DNA of 64,000 bases from Clostridiaceae bacterium HFYG-1003 (lineage in GTDB: Bacteria; Bacillota; Clostridia; Clostridiales; Clostridiaceae). The translations under genes were made by a program, and so were the position numbers. Below, in pieces: positions 33,984 through 43,321 of this stretch. Position 1 is the first letter of the stretch. Each line of letters begins with the position of its first letter. Below the pieces are notes generated by a model that saw nothing but the letters and a program-made list of their open reading frames with translations, was not told the DNA's origin and ran no database searches. The stretch covers positions 1,240,001 to 1,304,000 of the forward strand of contig CP102060.1 in NCBI GenBank assembly GCA_024579835.1, given 5' to 3'.

Positions 33984-34509
33984 GGTTACTTCCTCCAATG
34001 CTGGCTGATCATTATTTAATAGAATCTGCCGGACTGCGATCTGTTCCCGAATGCTGCCTCGCCGGGCTTCTGCCGGGTACGATTCTGCGATCGATGATGG
34101 AAACGATATGAGTCCAATGATTTTATTGTACACGAAATCCCTATTCGGTTGTATCCTTCCGAATAATCGTTGAACCCCCGGCTATTTCCGATCTAAGAAG
34201 GAAACCCTGACAATTTCCGATCAGAGGAGGAAGCGCTGGATGAACGAGATCCAGAGAAACCCCTGTCAATGGGCAGCCTGTCCTCGTGGTAGATCCGAAC
34301 CATCCGGATATTCCACCGATTTTTGTATCCTCTCTCGCCAAATCTGTATTCTGTCCGGGCGTCAGAGGTGAAACGTCCATGCTATAGTGTTAATTGGCAT
34401 TCCGGTGAAATGACTGAATTACTTTAGGTCTGCCAGAATTCTTCGGCTCTACGGGCTTTTGAAGAAAGCTGAGCAGAACGACAACCTCAAACAGGAAAGG
34501 GTAATATAT
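33984..34509. other. Divergent region between mogA and the MATE gene
   Basis: About 525 bases. It holds two direct repeats of ATTTCCGATC followed by AAGAAGGAA or AGAGGAGGAA (34184-34203 and 34213-34232, period 29) on the mogA side. A minus-strand frame at 34141-34380 lacks a ribosome binding site and is not called. No recognised Moco-type riboswitch could be confirmed. Confidence 0.4.
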
Positions 34510-35913
34510 ATGTCCATCGATAAACCAGGTTCAGCCTCCGGGCTGACCAAATCCCAAATGATCCTGCAGGGTCCAATGTATCAGGTAATCTGGATGATCT
34601 CCCTGCCGCTGATTCTCAATAATTTAATTATGACATTCTATAACATGGCTGACGCGGTATTTGTCGGGCAGCTCGGCACCACAGAGTTTGCTGCGGTCTC
34701 CTTTGTCAATCCGGTCATGTTTCTGTTTCGATCCATCGGCCTGGGTATTCAGATCGCCGGCACTTCAATTCTGTCACAGCTGATTGGAAGGGACCGCATT
34801 CAGGAAGCGAAAGAGTATGCCTGGCATGTAATTCTGTTTACCGTGGGCATGGGTCTGATTCTTGGGCTGACCGGCTATCTGACCTCCCCCTGGATTATTT
34901 CCTTCATGGGCGGAACCGGCCGCTTTGGTGAACTGTCACTGGCATATCTTCGGTATATTTTTCTGGGTGTACCGCCTCAGATCATCTTCATGGGCTTTAT
35001 GGCCATCATGAATGCGCAGGGCAATACCAAATCCACCACTCTGGTCAACTCGGCAGCAGCCCTGGCCAATGTCGTAATGGATCCGTTCTTCATTTTCAGC
35101 CGGATTCCGGTACTTGGTCTGCCCGGACTGGGCCTGGGTGTGGCAGGAGCCGCCCTGGCTACTTCTCTGGCTCATGTCTTCCTCATGATCCTTGGCTTTT
35201 ACGTCATGCGCCGAACTTCCGTAACCCTTCCGATTGCCTTTCGCCATGTTTCCTTTGATCCCAAAAAGCTTAAAAAAATAGTAACGGTCGGTCTGCCCAG
35301 TGCGGCCGGACATTCCGGATCTGCCTTCGGCTTTATTCTGATGAACACCTTCATCGCCAAGTACGGTACCTCCCTGATGGCCGCTTTCAGCCTGATCAAC
35401 CGGATGAATGACATGATCATGATGCCGGCCATGGGCATCGGCTCCGGACTGACATCCATCGTCGGTCAGAATATGGGCGCCGGCAATGAAGAACGCATTC
35501 GCGAAGGCTTCTTCAAAGCCATTCGTCTGTCCATGGCCATCAGTGTCGTCGGATCGATCCTCATCTTCCTGTTCCGCTATCAGCTCGTCTACTTTTTCAC
35601 GCCCACTGCTGAGGCGCTGATGGTAGGCCAAAGCATGGAATACTTGCTGTACATTCTTCCCACCATCCCGCTGATGGGACTGTTCTCGATTTTCCAGGGA
35701 CTGTTCCAGGGCTCTGGGCATACCAACCATTCCATGTTCATGGCCATTGGCCGGCTCTGGCTCATTCGCATACCTGCCATCCTGCTGCTGGATCATTTTA
35801 CAGGGCTTGGCCAGCGCGGCATCTGGATCGCTATGAATCTGTCGAACATCGCAGTCATTGTCTATGGCTTCTGGGTCTACCGGAGCAATCGCTGGACCCG
35901 GCAGCTGGTGTAA
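34510..35913 (+). CDS. MATE-family multidrug/cation exporter
   Basis: A 467-residue membrane protein with twelve predicted hydrophobic segments and MATE features: PLILNNLIMTFYNMADAVFVGQLG in the first helices, PPQIIFMGFMAIMNAQGNTKS and the matching second-half segment FSIFQGLFQGSGHTNHSM. It exports drugs or metabolites in exchange for Na+ or H+. The start at 34510 has AAAGGG 8 bases upstream. A palindromic terminator follows at 35938. It is divergent from mogA, with no evident link to cofactor synthesis. Confidence 0.88.
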   Translation: MSIDKPGSASGLTKSQMILQGPMYQVIWMISLPLILNNLIMTFYNMADAVFVGQLGTTEFAAVSFVNPVMFLFRSIGLGIQIAGTSILSQLIGRDRIQEAKEYAWHVILFTVGMGLILGLTGYLTSPWIISFMGGTGRFGELSLAYLRYIFLGVPPQIIFMGFMAIMNAQGNTKSTTLVNSAAALANVVMDPFFIFSRIPVLGLPGLGLGVAGAALATSLAHVFLMILGFYVMRRTSVTLPIAFRHVSFDPKKLKKIVTVGLPSAAGHSGSAFGFILMNTFIAKYGTSLMAAFSLINRMNDMIMMPAMGIGSGLTSIVGQNMGAGNEERIREGFFKAIRLSMAISVVGSILIFLFRYQLVYFFTPTAEALMVGQSMEYLLYILPTIPLMGLFSIFQGLFQGSGHTNHSMFMAIGRLWLIRIPAILLLDHFTGLGQRGIWIAMNLSNIAVIVYGFWVYRSNRWTRQLV

Positions 35914-35937
35914 CTTGATGTTTCGCGGAAGTTTTTG

Positions 35938-35963
35938 AAATCCACTGCAGCTGCAGTGGATTT
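35938..35963 (+). terminator. Palindromic terminator after the MATE gene
   Basis: A perfect 26-base palindrome with 13-base arms (AAATCCACTGCAG and complement), 24 bases after the stop, ending in TTTCTGT. Confidence 0.6.
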
Positions 35964-36235
35964 CTGTGCGTTCTCAGGAAAGAAATAAAAAAATCCAGTC
36001 ATATTTACCTGAGCGTTAATAGATAATGATTTAACAATCGGAATTCATAAATTAACTGCCCCTCATTATCACCCTGACAATCGCGACAGATTGCGTCCTT
36101 CCTAGAGAAAAAACAAAATGTTGCAGTGGCGGACAATGTTTCTTATAATCAATTTAGAGTGGGGAAATATTGACAAATCTGCCAATGAAATGCCCACCTT
36201 TACTAAAGATTTATCAATGTCAGCAAGGAGAACTA

Positions 36236-37255
36236 ATGATGTATATTCCTTCTCTTATCAGCTTTTTGATTTTTGTTGTAATCAGCATTTTTCTGGTACT
36301 GTCCTCTTTATTCAACGCCTTAGCGGTAGGATCCTACCTCTTCGCCGCGGTCCTTCTGGTGGTTTTAATCGGACTGATCTCCGGGCATCACCGGGAATAC
36401 CAGCTGATCCTCGAAGAAGACAAGGAGCGCCTGAAAAAAGCTTCCTTTCAGCTGTTTGACCTCTTTGTCATTCTGTCCACACTGGGAGGTACACTGCTCA
36501 CCTTTTTCCTGAACAACCATCTTCAGCTCGGCGGCGTCGTGGCTTCGGCCATGGTCGGACTGCTCGGTCCCCTGCTGGCACCCAAACTGCAGCGCGCCAT
36601 TTTCTGCGGCTCCTTTGCCGGAATGGCCACATCCATGATTTTCACCAACATCTGGTGGGTTGGCCTGGCTGGATTCCTGTCCGGATTGCTGCTGGCCGCT
36701 TCGCGTGAGATCTATGATGGATTTGGCGGAAAACTAGGTGCAGCCGGATTCTTTGGAACCATCACAACCGCCCTCCTATCGGACCGGTTTATCTACAACA
36801 ATCAGCTGGGCGACCTCAATCGCGATTACAATCTGGTATTCTACTTCATTCTGGGCGCTGTTTTCACCTATCACGTCAATAAGATAAACCGGACCGGAAC
36901 CATTCTGGCTTCCTCCGGCGTTGGACTGATTGCCGGTCTGGTATTGCCCAGACTATACGGTCCCGTGGGCGCCAGCTATGCAGTCGCTGCCTTTTGCGGA
37001 TCCTTTGTCGGCATGACGATCCTGGATCGTCTCTCCAATGAGTTTTATCTATATGTGGCCTCTCTGTTTGGTGGTGTAATCTTCCTCTATACCCAGATCA
37101 ACTTTGTCGGTTTGGGCGGAAAACTCGGAACCACCGCCTTCGCTTCCGTTGTTGCCTGGTGGGGACTGCTCTTCCTGTATGATCAGGCCATCGATCCTGG
37201 CACAGGCGCCCGGCGCAGACGTCAGAAAAATAAATCACTGAATCCTTCTGTCTGA
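36236..37255 (+). CDS. Internally duplicated membrane protein, unknown function
   Basis: A 339-residue protein with about ten hydrophobic segments and a basic C-terminus (GARRRRQKNK). It contains two copies of the same module. FCGSFAGM (123-130) and FGGKLGAAGF (163-172) in the first half recur as FCGSFVGM (253-260) and LGGKLGTTAF (293-302) in the second, with the same 40-residue spacing, and each is preceded by a similar glycine-rich helix (VVASAMVGLLGPLLAPKL, ILASSGVGLIAGLVLPRL). AAGGAG precedes the ATG at 36236. Such two-fold repeats are typical of transporters or channels. I do not recognise the family. Confidence 0.75.
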   Translation: MMYIPSLISFLIFVVISIFLVLSSLFNALAVGSYLFAAVLLVVLIGLISGHHREYQLILEEDKERLKKASFQLFDLFVILSTLGGTLLTFFLNNHLQLGGVVASAMVGLLGPLLAPKLQRAIFCGSFAGMATSMIFTNIWWVGLAGFLSGLLLAASREIYDGFGGKLGAAGFFGTITTALLSDRFIYNNQLGDLNRDYNLVFYFILGAVFTYHVNKINRTGTILASSGVGLIAGLVLPRLYGPVGASYAVAAFCGSFVGMTILDRLSNEFYLYVASLFGGVIFLYTQINFVGLGGKLGTTAFASVVAWWGLLFLYDQAIDPGTGARRRRQKNKSLNPSV

Positions 37256-37322
37256 TGGATCTCCTGAATCAGACCCCTTCCAGGGCGATCACGCGAATTA
37301 TACAATCAAATTAGGAATCTGA

Positions 37323-37365
37323 AAGAAGAACAGACCTGAATCACCGATTCAGGTCTGTTCTTCTT
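37323..37365. terminator. Bidirectional terminator
   Basis: A 20-base perfect stem (37323-37342 with 37346-37365) and a three-base loop, followed by T-rich sequence on both strands. It serves the membrane protein gene (+) and the ybjQ-like gene (-). Confidence 0.85.
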
Positions 37366-37414
37366 TTCTTTTTCTCCTTGTAACCGGTGATTCCGGTTAA
37401 GGCCATGGATTGAA

Positions 37415-37735
37415 CTATTCGATGAGCACTGCAGTGCCCGAAGCCGTAACCATAAGCATGCCGTTGTTTGCTCCCAGAACCTCATAATCAATGTCTACTC
37501 CGACGACCGCATTAGCTCCCAGATCCCTGGCCCGCTCTTCCATTTCGCGAAGCGCATTCACGCGGGCATCAATCAGTTCCTGTTCATAGGAACTGGAGCG
37601 TCCTCCGAAAATATTAGTCAGACCCGCGGCAAAGTCTTTAACAAAATTTACCCCGACGATCACTTCACCAAATACAATCTGCTTGTACTCGACGATTTTC
37701 TTGCCTTCAATGGAAGGAGTCGTACTGACGATCAT
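37415..37735 (-). CDS. YbjQ/UPF0145 family protein
   Basis: A 106-residue protein of the UPF0145 (YbjQ) family, small pentameric-fold proteins annotated as putative heavy-metal binding. [41 protein letters not shown] and [16 protein letters not shown] are the family segments. Start chosen at 37735 because GGGAG lies nine bases ahead and the length then matches the family. The cellular role is not known. Confidence 0.88.
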   Translation of the reverse strand: MIVSTTPSIEGKKIVEYKQIVFGEVIVGVNFVKDFAAGLTNIFGGRSSSYEQELIDARVNALREMEERARDLGANAVVGVDIDYEVLGANNGMLMVTASGTAVLIE

Positions 37736-37902
37736 TTCATCCATCTCCCTGAATATCTTATTTTTCATGCGGCGTTGGGCCATATCTGTACCTTCGCCTG
37801 ATTTCATTGTAAGTCCTAGTTTTTAATAAAATGTGAACTCAAGCCGGCTTTGAGCTCTTGATCCGACCCGATTCGATATCTGACTGTTTTCCACAAGGAA
37901 AA

Positions 37903-37939
37903 CGAGTCAGCCTCAAACCGCAGATTTGAGGCTGACTCG
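37903..37939 (-). terminator. Terminator of purB
   Basis: CGAGTCAGCCTCAAA and its complement form a 15-base stem with a seven-base loop. On the minus strand the stem is followed by TTTTCC, about 95 bases past the purB stop. Confidence 0.75.
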
Positions 37940-38033
37940 CTGATCGGCTTCGACCATGAGCTCCGGCCCATGGAAGCCGATTCTCAGAGTGGATGCTCCG
38001 TCAATGGATCCTGATTCAATTTCGTATTGATTC

Positions 38034-39464
38034 CTATACTCTGATGTCGGTCGCTTCGTCGGTTTCTTCAAATTGTGCCAGAATCGGATGGACTTCCTGC
38101 CGGATCATTTCGACCACCTGAGACGGAGCGCGGCCGATGAACTGGCTGGGATCCATGATCTGATCCAGACCGGCCTGATCGAGCCCGAAAGCGGGATCGT
38201 TCAGCAGGCGAGTCAGCAGATCGTTGTCCTTGCCTTCTTCCTTGACGACGCGGGCGGCTGCCATAGAATGCTCCCGAATCCGTTCATGAAGTTCCTGCCG
38301 GTCTCCGCCCTGCTTGACGGCTGCCATCAGGATATTCTCTGTGGCCATGAAGGGAAGCTCAGACATGATGCGCCGCTGAATCTGCTTCTCGTAGACCACC
38401 ATACCCTCTGTGATGTTCTGATACAGGCTTAATACGCCATCCAGCGCCAGGAAAGCTTCCGGAACGGATACCCGCTTATTGGCCGAATCATCCAGGGTCC
38501 GCTCAAACCACTGGGTGGAGGCCGTGATCGCTGGATTCAGGGAATTAATGATGATATAGCGGGCAAGCGACCCCATGCGTTCTGACCGCATTGGATTGCG
38601 TTTGTAGGCCATAGCGGATGATCCGATCTGATTCTTTTCAAAGGGTTCTTCCATTTCTTTCAGATTCTGCAGCAGCCTCAGGTCATTGCTGAACTTATAG
38701 GCGCTCTGCGCGACGACTGAGAGTGTATTGAGCAGGATGGAATCCAGTTTCCGGGGGTAGGTCTGTCCGGTCACGGCAAAGGGCTTGAAACCGAATTTTT
38801 CGGAAACCTTCTGATCCAGCAGGCGGACTTTTTCCTCGTCTCCGTCAAACAGCGCCATGAAACTGGCCTGAGTTCCCGTTGTGCCTTTCACGCCGCGGAA
38901 TTTCATGATGGACAGGGCATGCTCAACCTCTTCAAAATCCATGACCAGATCCTGAAGCCAGAGAGAAGCCCGTTTTCCCACGGTTGTCAGTTGGGCCGGC
39001 TGGTAATGGGTAAAGCCCAGAGTCGGCAGATCCTTCGTTTCCAAAGCAAAGCGCTTCAGGTTGCGAATGACAGCCACGAGCTTGCGCCGGATCAGCAGCA
39101 TGGCTTCACGCATGACGATCAGATCCGTGTTGTCTCCAACGTAGCAGCTGGTTGCCCCCAGATGGATGATGCCCCGTGCTTTCTCTGCCTGCAGCCCGAA
39201 TGCGTGAACATGGCTCATGACATCATGGCGCACTTCCTTTTCACGTGCTTCGGCCGCTTCGTAATTAATATCGTCCAGATGGGCGCGCAAATTTTCCAGC
39301 TGTTCCCCAGTGATCGGCAGCCCCAGCTCGGATTCTGCTTCAGCCAGTGCCAGCCAGAGTCTGCGCCATGTTTTAAATTTATATTCCTCGCTGAACAGAT
39401 AGCTCATCGCATCTCCGGAATATCTCTTCGTCAGGGGACTGTTGTACTGAGTTCGTTTTTCCAT
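38034..39464 (-). CDS. purB: Adenylosuccinate lyase
   Basis: A 476-residue fumarase-superfamily enzyme catalysing two fumarate-releasing steps of purine synthesis (SAICAR to AICAR, adenylosuccinate to AMP). The signature loop is GSSAMAYKRNPMRSERM; HLGATSCYVGDNTDL and TLGFTHYQPAQLTTVGKR are the other conserved regions. Length is that of the longer PurB subgroup. GGGAGAGG precedes the ATG. The terminator of the upstream ptsH lies in its leader, so it has its own promoter or depends on readthrough. Confidence 0.95.
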   Translation of the reverse strand: MEKRTQYNSPLTKRYSGDAMSYLFSEEYKFKTWRRLWLALAEAESELGLPITGEQLENLRAHLDDINYEAAEAREKEVRHDVMSHVHAFGLQAEKARGIIHLGATSCYVGDNTDLIVMREAMLLIRRKLVAVIRNLKRFALETKDLPTLGFTHYQPAQLTTVGKRASLWLQDLVMDFEEVEHALSIMKFRGVKGTTGTQASFMALFDGDEEKVRLLDQKVSEKFGFKPFAVTGQTYPRKLDSILLNTLSVVAQSAYKFSNDLRLLQNLKEMEEPFEKNQIGSSAMAYKRNPMRSERMGSLARYIIINSLNPAITASTQWFERTLDDSANKRVSVPEAFLALDGVLSLYQNITEGMVVYEKQIQRRIMSELPFMATENILMAAVKQGGDRQELHERIREHSMAAARVVKEEGKDNDLLTRLLNDPAFGLDQAGLDQIMDPSQFIGRAPSQVVEMIRQEVHPILAQFEETDEATDIRV

Positions 39465-39483
39465 GATATCCTCTCCCGCTAAA

Positions 39484-39510
39484 AAACCCTGTACCAGTTA
39501 TACAGGGTTT
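39484..39510 (-). terminator. Terminator of ptsH in the purB leader
   Basis: AAACCCTGTA and TACAGGGTTT pair around CCAGTTA; minus-strand transcripts then enter TTTTTTAG. It ends only about 20 bases before the purB start. Confidence 0.8.
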
Positions 39511-39551
39511 AAAAATTGATTGATTTAGTTATTCTGATCGCAGCAAGCGGT

Positions 39552-39812
39552 CTATTCTTCCAGATTTTCGATGAGCGAGGCCAGCTCTTCAGCTGCTTTT
39601 TCCTCATCTTCACCGCTGGTTACAACCTTGATGATGGATCCTTTTACCACACCAAGTGATAAAACGCCAATCAGGCTTTTCACGTTTGCTTTTTTGCCAT
39701 TGAATTCAATGCTTACATCTGATTTATAGGTAGATGCCCTTTTCACCAGCAATGTCGCTGGTCTAGCATGTAATCCAGTGGGGTTTTTGACTGTTACTTC
39801 TTTTGTAATCAC
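39552..39812 (-). CDS. ptsH: HPr, phosphocarrier protein
   Basis: An 86-residue HPr that carries phosphate from enzyme I to PTS EIIA proteins. The phosphorylated His lies in GLHARPA (residue 15) and the HPr-kinase Ser in NVKSLIGVLSLG (about residue 46), so catabolite control through Ser-P is likely. The start is GTG at 39812, preceded by GAGGTG. It has its own promoter and terminator. Enzyme I is not in the window. Confidence 0.95.
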   Translation of the reverse strand: MITKEVTVKNPTGLHARPATLLVKRASTYKSDVSIEFNGKKANVKSLIGVLSLGVVKGSIIKVVTSGEDEEKAAEELASLIENLEE

Positions 39813-39847
39813 ACTTTCACCTCATTCTCACTGGTTAATATAACCTC

Positions 39848-39880
39848 AGTATACACTAATTGAAAAAAGCATTGCAATGC
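39848..39880 (-). promoter_or_regulatory. ptsH promoter with overlapping palindrome
   Basis: TTGCAA (39877-39872) and TATACT (39853-39848), 18 bases apart on the minus strand. The perfect palindrome GCATTGCAATGC (39869-39880) covers the -35 and could be a repressor site. Confidence 0.5.
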
Positions 39881-39914
39881 ATTATTCTGCTTTAAGAAAT
39901 GTTTAATCAAAAGC

Positions 39915-40373
39915 TTACTTCAAGTGTATTTCCATAAATTTCTGGAATGAATCCGTCACTGAAAAATCGATATTCACATGACTGACTCCGGTCCGATTGG
40001 AAATGATGATGGGTGTCGTGATATCAGCATGGTTGGAAACGTAGTCGCGATCCATATAGATCAGCTTATCGCCCAGGGTCACATGATCGCCAACCCGAAC
40101 ATAGGAGGAGAAACCGCGCCCCCCGAGTTTGTCGGCGTTGATGGCACAGTGAATCAGGATGGTAAGTTCCGGTGTGATCGAGATCCCTACGGTGTTGAAG
40201 TTCTCCCCGACCAGGACGACCTCTCCTGAAACAGGAGAGTAAAAAATATCCTCTTCCGGCAGGATGGCGACACCCAGTCCGTCGACGGTTTCGTCCGCCA
40301 GGTAATTGTTGACTTCATTCAGTGGGATTAACTCGCCCCGTACAGGCATATAGAGATCCACTTTTCTCGCCAT
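39915..40373 (-). CDS. PTS EIIA (Glc/Crr-type) domain protein, variant active site
   Basis: A 152-residue stand-alone EIIA protein of the glucose family. GLGVAILPEEDIFYSPVSGEVV, the phosphorylation site LIHCAI (H75) and tail TTPIIISN follow the family. The second active-site His, found in HAI/HAF fifteen residues earlier in canonical EIIA, is Asn here (N60, in NFNTVG). Phosphate could be accepted from HPr but onward transfer to an EIIB is doubtful, so a regulatory role is plausible. It begins 3 bases after the aminotransferase stop and lies just upstream of ptsH. Confidence 0.82.
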   Translation of the reverse strand: MARKVDLYMPVRGELIPLNEVNNYLADETVDGLGVAILPEEDIFYSPVSGEVVLVGENFNTVGISITPELTILIHCAINADKLGGRGFSSYVRVGDHVTLGDKLIYMDRDYVSNHADITTPIIISNRTGVSHVNIDFSVTDSFQKFMEIHLK

Positions 40374-40376
40374 AAA

Positions 40377-41576
40377 TTACTCCTTGTGCATTGCTGCAAT
40401 GAAATCCCGGACTCTGGTCATTCCCTTCCTGATATTTTCTTTGGACGTTGCATAGGATAAGCGAATAAACCCTTCGATCCCGAAGCCTTCGCCGGGGACA
40501 ACGGCAACCAGTTGATCTGACAGCAGCTGATCCGAGAAATCCATGGCATTGCTGATGAGTGTTCCCTTATACGTGCGTCCGAACAGTTGATGGACATCCA
40601 TCATGACATAGAACGCGCCCTCCGGCTTAATGCAGGTTACTTCCGGAATTTCTTCGATGAGGCTGACCAGGAGATCCCGCCGGGCTTCGAACTCTTCCTT
40701 CATCTCAGCAACAAAGCTCTGATCTCCGGCAATGGCTTCCAGTGAAGCGTACTGTGCAATGGAGCAGGGATTGGAGGTCATGTGGCTCTGAATGGAGGAC
40801 ATCTGCTTGACCAGGCCGGTCGGTCCGGCCAGATAGCCAATGCGCCAGCCAGTCATGGCATACGCCTTGCTGACCCCGTTGACGACGATGGTGCGGTCAA
40901 AAGCGTCCTGTGACACGGCAGCGATGGATTCATGCCTGATTCCGCCATAGATGAGCTTCTCATAGATTTCATCGCTGATGATGATCAGGTTATGTGCTTT
41001 GCATACTTGTGCGATGGCCGCAAGTTCTTCCCGGCTGTAGATGGTACCGGACGGATTGTTCGGACTGTTGATGATCAGAATCTTTGACCGCGGCGTGATG
41101 TGCTGTTCGATCAGCTCCGGTGTCATTTTATACTGATTGTCCGGAGATCCGTTCAAGTAGACCGGAACACCGCCTGCCAGCTTGACCAGTTCCGGGTAGC
41201 TGACCCAGTATGGCACGGCCATAAGAACTTCATCGCCATCATCCACCAGCGCCAGCATGGCATTGGCCAGACTCTGCTTAGCTCCGGTTGATACCAGGAT
41301 CTGAGCGGGCTCATAGACCAGCCCGTTGTCATCACGGAATTTCTTGACGATGGCTTGCTTAAGCTCATTGATGCCCGGAGTCGGAGTGTATTTCGTCTTG
41401 CCTTCATACATGGCCTTAATGGCAGCCTGGATGATGTGGTCCGGTGTATTGAAATCCGGTTCTCCCGCGCCAAAACCGATAACGTCCTTGCCTTCCTGTT
41501 TCAACTGGCCGGCTTTCGCCGTGATCTGCAATGTGACGGATGGGGTAATCTGGGATACCCGTTCTGCATATTTCAT
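40377..41576 (-). CDS. Class I aminotransferase, aspartate aminotransferase type
   Basis: A 399-residue PLP-dependent aminotransferase of the bacterial Ib subgroup, which transfers the amino group of aspartate (or a related amino acid) to 2-oxoglutarate. GFGAGEPDFNTP, NSPNNPSGTIYS, SDEIYEKL and the PLP-lysine motif GVSKAYAMTGWRIGY are visible. It is the first gene of a two-gene unit with the EIIA protein. Substrate specificity within the subgroup cannot be told from sequence by eye. Confidence 0.9.
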   Translation of the reverse strand: MKYAERVSQITPSVTLQITAKAGQLKQEGKDVIGFGAGEPDFNTPDHIIQAAIKAMYEGKTKYTPTPGINELKQAIVKKFRDDNGLVYEPAQILVSTGAKQSLANAMLALVDDGDEVLMAVPYWVSYPELVKLAGGVPVYLNGSPDNQYKMTPELIEQHITPRSKILIINSPNNPSGTIYSREELAAIAQVCKAHNLIIISDEIYEKLIYGGIRHESIAAVSQDAFDRTIVVNGVSKAYAMTGWRIGYLAGPTGLVKQMSSIQSHMTSNPCSIAQYASLEAIAGDQSFVAEMKEEFEARRDLLVSLIEEIPEVTCIKPEGAFYVMMDVHQLFGRTYKGTLISNAMDFSDQLLSDQLVAVVPGEGFGIEGFIRLSYATSKENIRKGMTRVRDFIAAMHKE

Positions 41577-41722
41577 GTCTTTTTGAACTCTCCTTCGATT
41601 TGTCGATCTGTTGATTTAAATATAACACAGTTCCTGACCGCTGGGCCGAATCCCCATGAAACAATCAATTTACTCCAATAATTCCCTTGTACCGACATAA
41701 CATTTTTAAGATCCACGCAATT

Positions 41723-42958
41723 TTATTGACCATTTATCAATTCCTCCAGAACCCCTTCCATTCGCTGAGCCAGCCCCCTCCAGGACAAACTTGCCAGGTC
41801 AGATTCGCCAGCGGACGAGAGTCCTTCTGCCAAATCCACAATCGAGTGGGCAATGGACTGAACGAACTGTTCTCTGCCTGACTCGGTGGGTTCATCCAGA
41901 CGCTTCATCGCTGGCCGGTCGATCAGGCTCACCCGATCTGAAAATGGCTCGAGCCATTGGGCGTAGCCCGGCAAATGGGTCACGGCCACCGCCAGTCCGC
42001 AGGCCAGCGCTTCGGGAACGACCAGTGGCATCCCCTCATAATAGGAGGGAAGCACAAAGAGGTGACTGGTCCGGTAAATTCGGGCTATTTCCTCCTGCCG
42101 GAGCTGCCCTGTCAGAGTCACCGGATAAGTCTGAGACGCGGCACTCGCTTCAATCTGCGCAGTCTCTAACGGATCTGCCCCCGAACCGATCAGGGTGAGT
42201 GTCAGCGGATGGTTCGAATGAACGATGGCACAGGCTGCCAAAAGCTCCGGAACCCCCTTGGCCCGGGACAGTTTTCCGGTATAAACAATCCGAAGCGGGG
42301 ACTCAGGCAGATCAGGCAAGCGGCCGATCCGGTTGAAGATTGAATCATTGTAGCCCGATCCCAGAATTCGGATTCGCTCAGGTAAAACGCCCAGTAAATC
42401 CGTGATCACCTCAGCTTGCTCCGCGTGAGTGGATATCACCCGATCCAGCAATTGGACCCCCGCCTGGATCTCCGGATGCCAGGAAGCCGTGTTTTCAAAT
42501 TGACGCAGCTCAGACCCGTGACAGATCCCGATCAGAGGAAGATCGGCACCTGTGGGCTGCCGCCGGATCCAGGCCGCTGTGCGGGCCGTTAGCAAATACA
42601 GATGTTCCAGGATCACCGCATCCGGAGCAAACTCTGCCAAGGCTTTGTCGATCTTCCGAAAAAATTCCCGCACCAGAGAATCTGCATCTTCCTCACTCAG
42701 CTTGGAATAGAGCGTACTGCGATAAGGCATGACATCACTCATTCCTGGTACTGGGAACGGCAATGACTGTGACTCAAAGAGGACCGGATCCACTAGGGCT
42801 GGATGATCCATCTGCGGCAGTTGGACCGTATCCCCCTGATTCAGTCCGCAAATCAGGTACTGGTCATGTCTTTGCCCCAGTGCAGTCATAATTCCAGTCA
42901 GATATACCCCGGAACCGGTAGCAAATGGTTTTTGTGTAATAATATGCAAAATACGCAT
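41723..42958 (-). CDS. Glycosyltransferase family 4 protein
   Basis: A 411-residue GT-B glycosyltransferase. The N-terminal ILHIITQKPFATGSGVYLTG, donor-site VYTGKLSRAKGVPELL and the E-x7-E motif in SYYEGMPLVVPEALACG mark a retaining GT4 enzyme. The start at 42958 has AGGAGG ahead. It stands alone, with no other cell-surface sugar genes around, so the acceptor (lipid, teichoic acid, capsule or small molecule) is unknown. Confidence 0.88.
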   Translation of the reverse strand: MRILHIITQKPFATGSGVYLTGIMTALGQRHDQYLICGLNQGDTVQLPQMDHPALVDPVLFESQSLPFPVPGMSDVMPYRSTLYSKLSEEDADSLVREFFRKIDKALAEFAPDAVILEHLYLLTARTAAWIRRQPTGADLPLIGICHGSELRQFENTASWHPEIQAGVQLLDRVISTHAEQAEVITDLLGVLPERIRILGSGYNDSIFNRIGRLPDLPESPLRIVYTGKLSRAKGVPELLAACAIVHSNHPLTLTLIGSGADPLETAQIEASAASQTYPVTLTGQLRQEEIARIYRTSHLFVLPSYYEGMPLVVPEALACGLAVAVTHLPGYAQWLEPFSDRVSLIDRPAMKRLDEPTESGREQFVQSIAHSIVDLAEGLSSAGESDLASLSWRGLAQRMEGVLEELINGQ

Positions 42959-43321
42959 CACATTCCTCCTCATCGCTTCCATTCAGAAGCAGCCGGCATT
43001 CGTTCCCTCCGGGTAGACCATCGGTCGGAAATTCCCGGATTATTTGTGACAGACCTAATATTATCTAAATGACAGGTGAACTGCCCGGGCAGAGTCAAAT
43101 TATCCTTTATCCCCTGTGCCTGGCAGTATTATGACACAAACTAGAGTAATATTCTTTTTCCACCTGCCGAGCAAAACTTTTCCAACGGTCGGGAAACTAT
43201 TAATTTCCGTGAACCGATAATATTCAATTTCATTATAACTGAACAGAAGAATCACTGGCTCAAGTTTCTCCCCACTGTCTGCACAAAGAACTGGAATCTA
43301 AATGATGGGATATTTAGACTT
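42959..43321. other. Spacer between the glycosyltransferase and the small lipoprotein gene
   Basis: About 360 bases, AT-rich. No gene, terminator or known RNA motif was recognised; it should hold the promoter of the glycosyltransferase gene. Confidence 0.4.

Noticed and set aside
34141-34380. 79-codon minus-strand gene upstream of mogA
   Set aside because: No ribosome binding site, no recognisable protein pattern, and it contains the direct repeats of the leader.
33984-34509. Molybdenum-cofactor riboswitch in the mogA leader
   Set aside because: The position would suit it, but I could not match the conserved helices and loops by eye, so it is not called.
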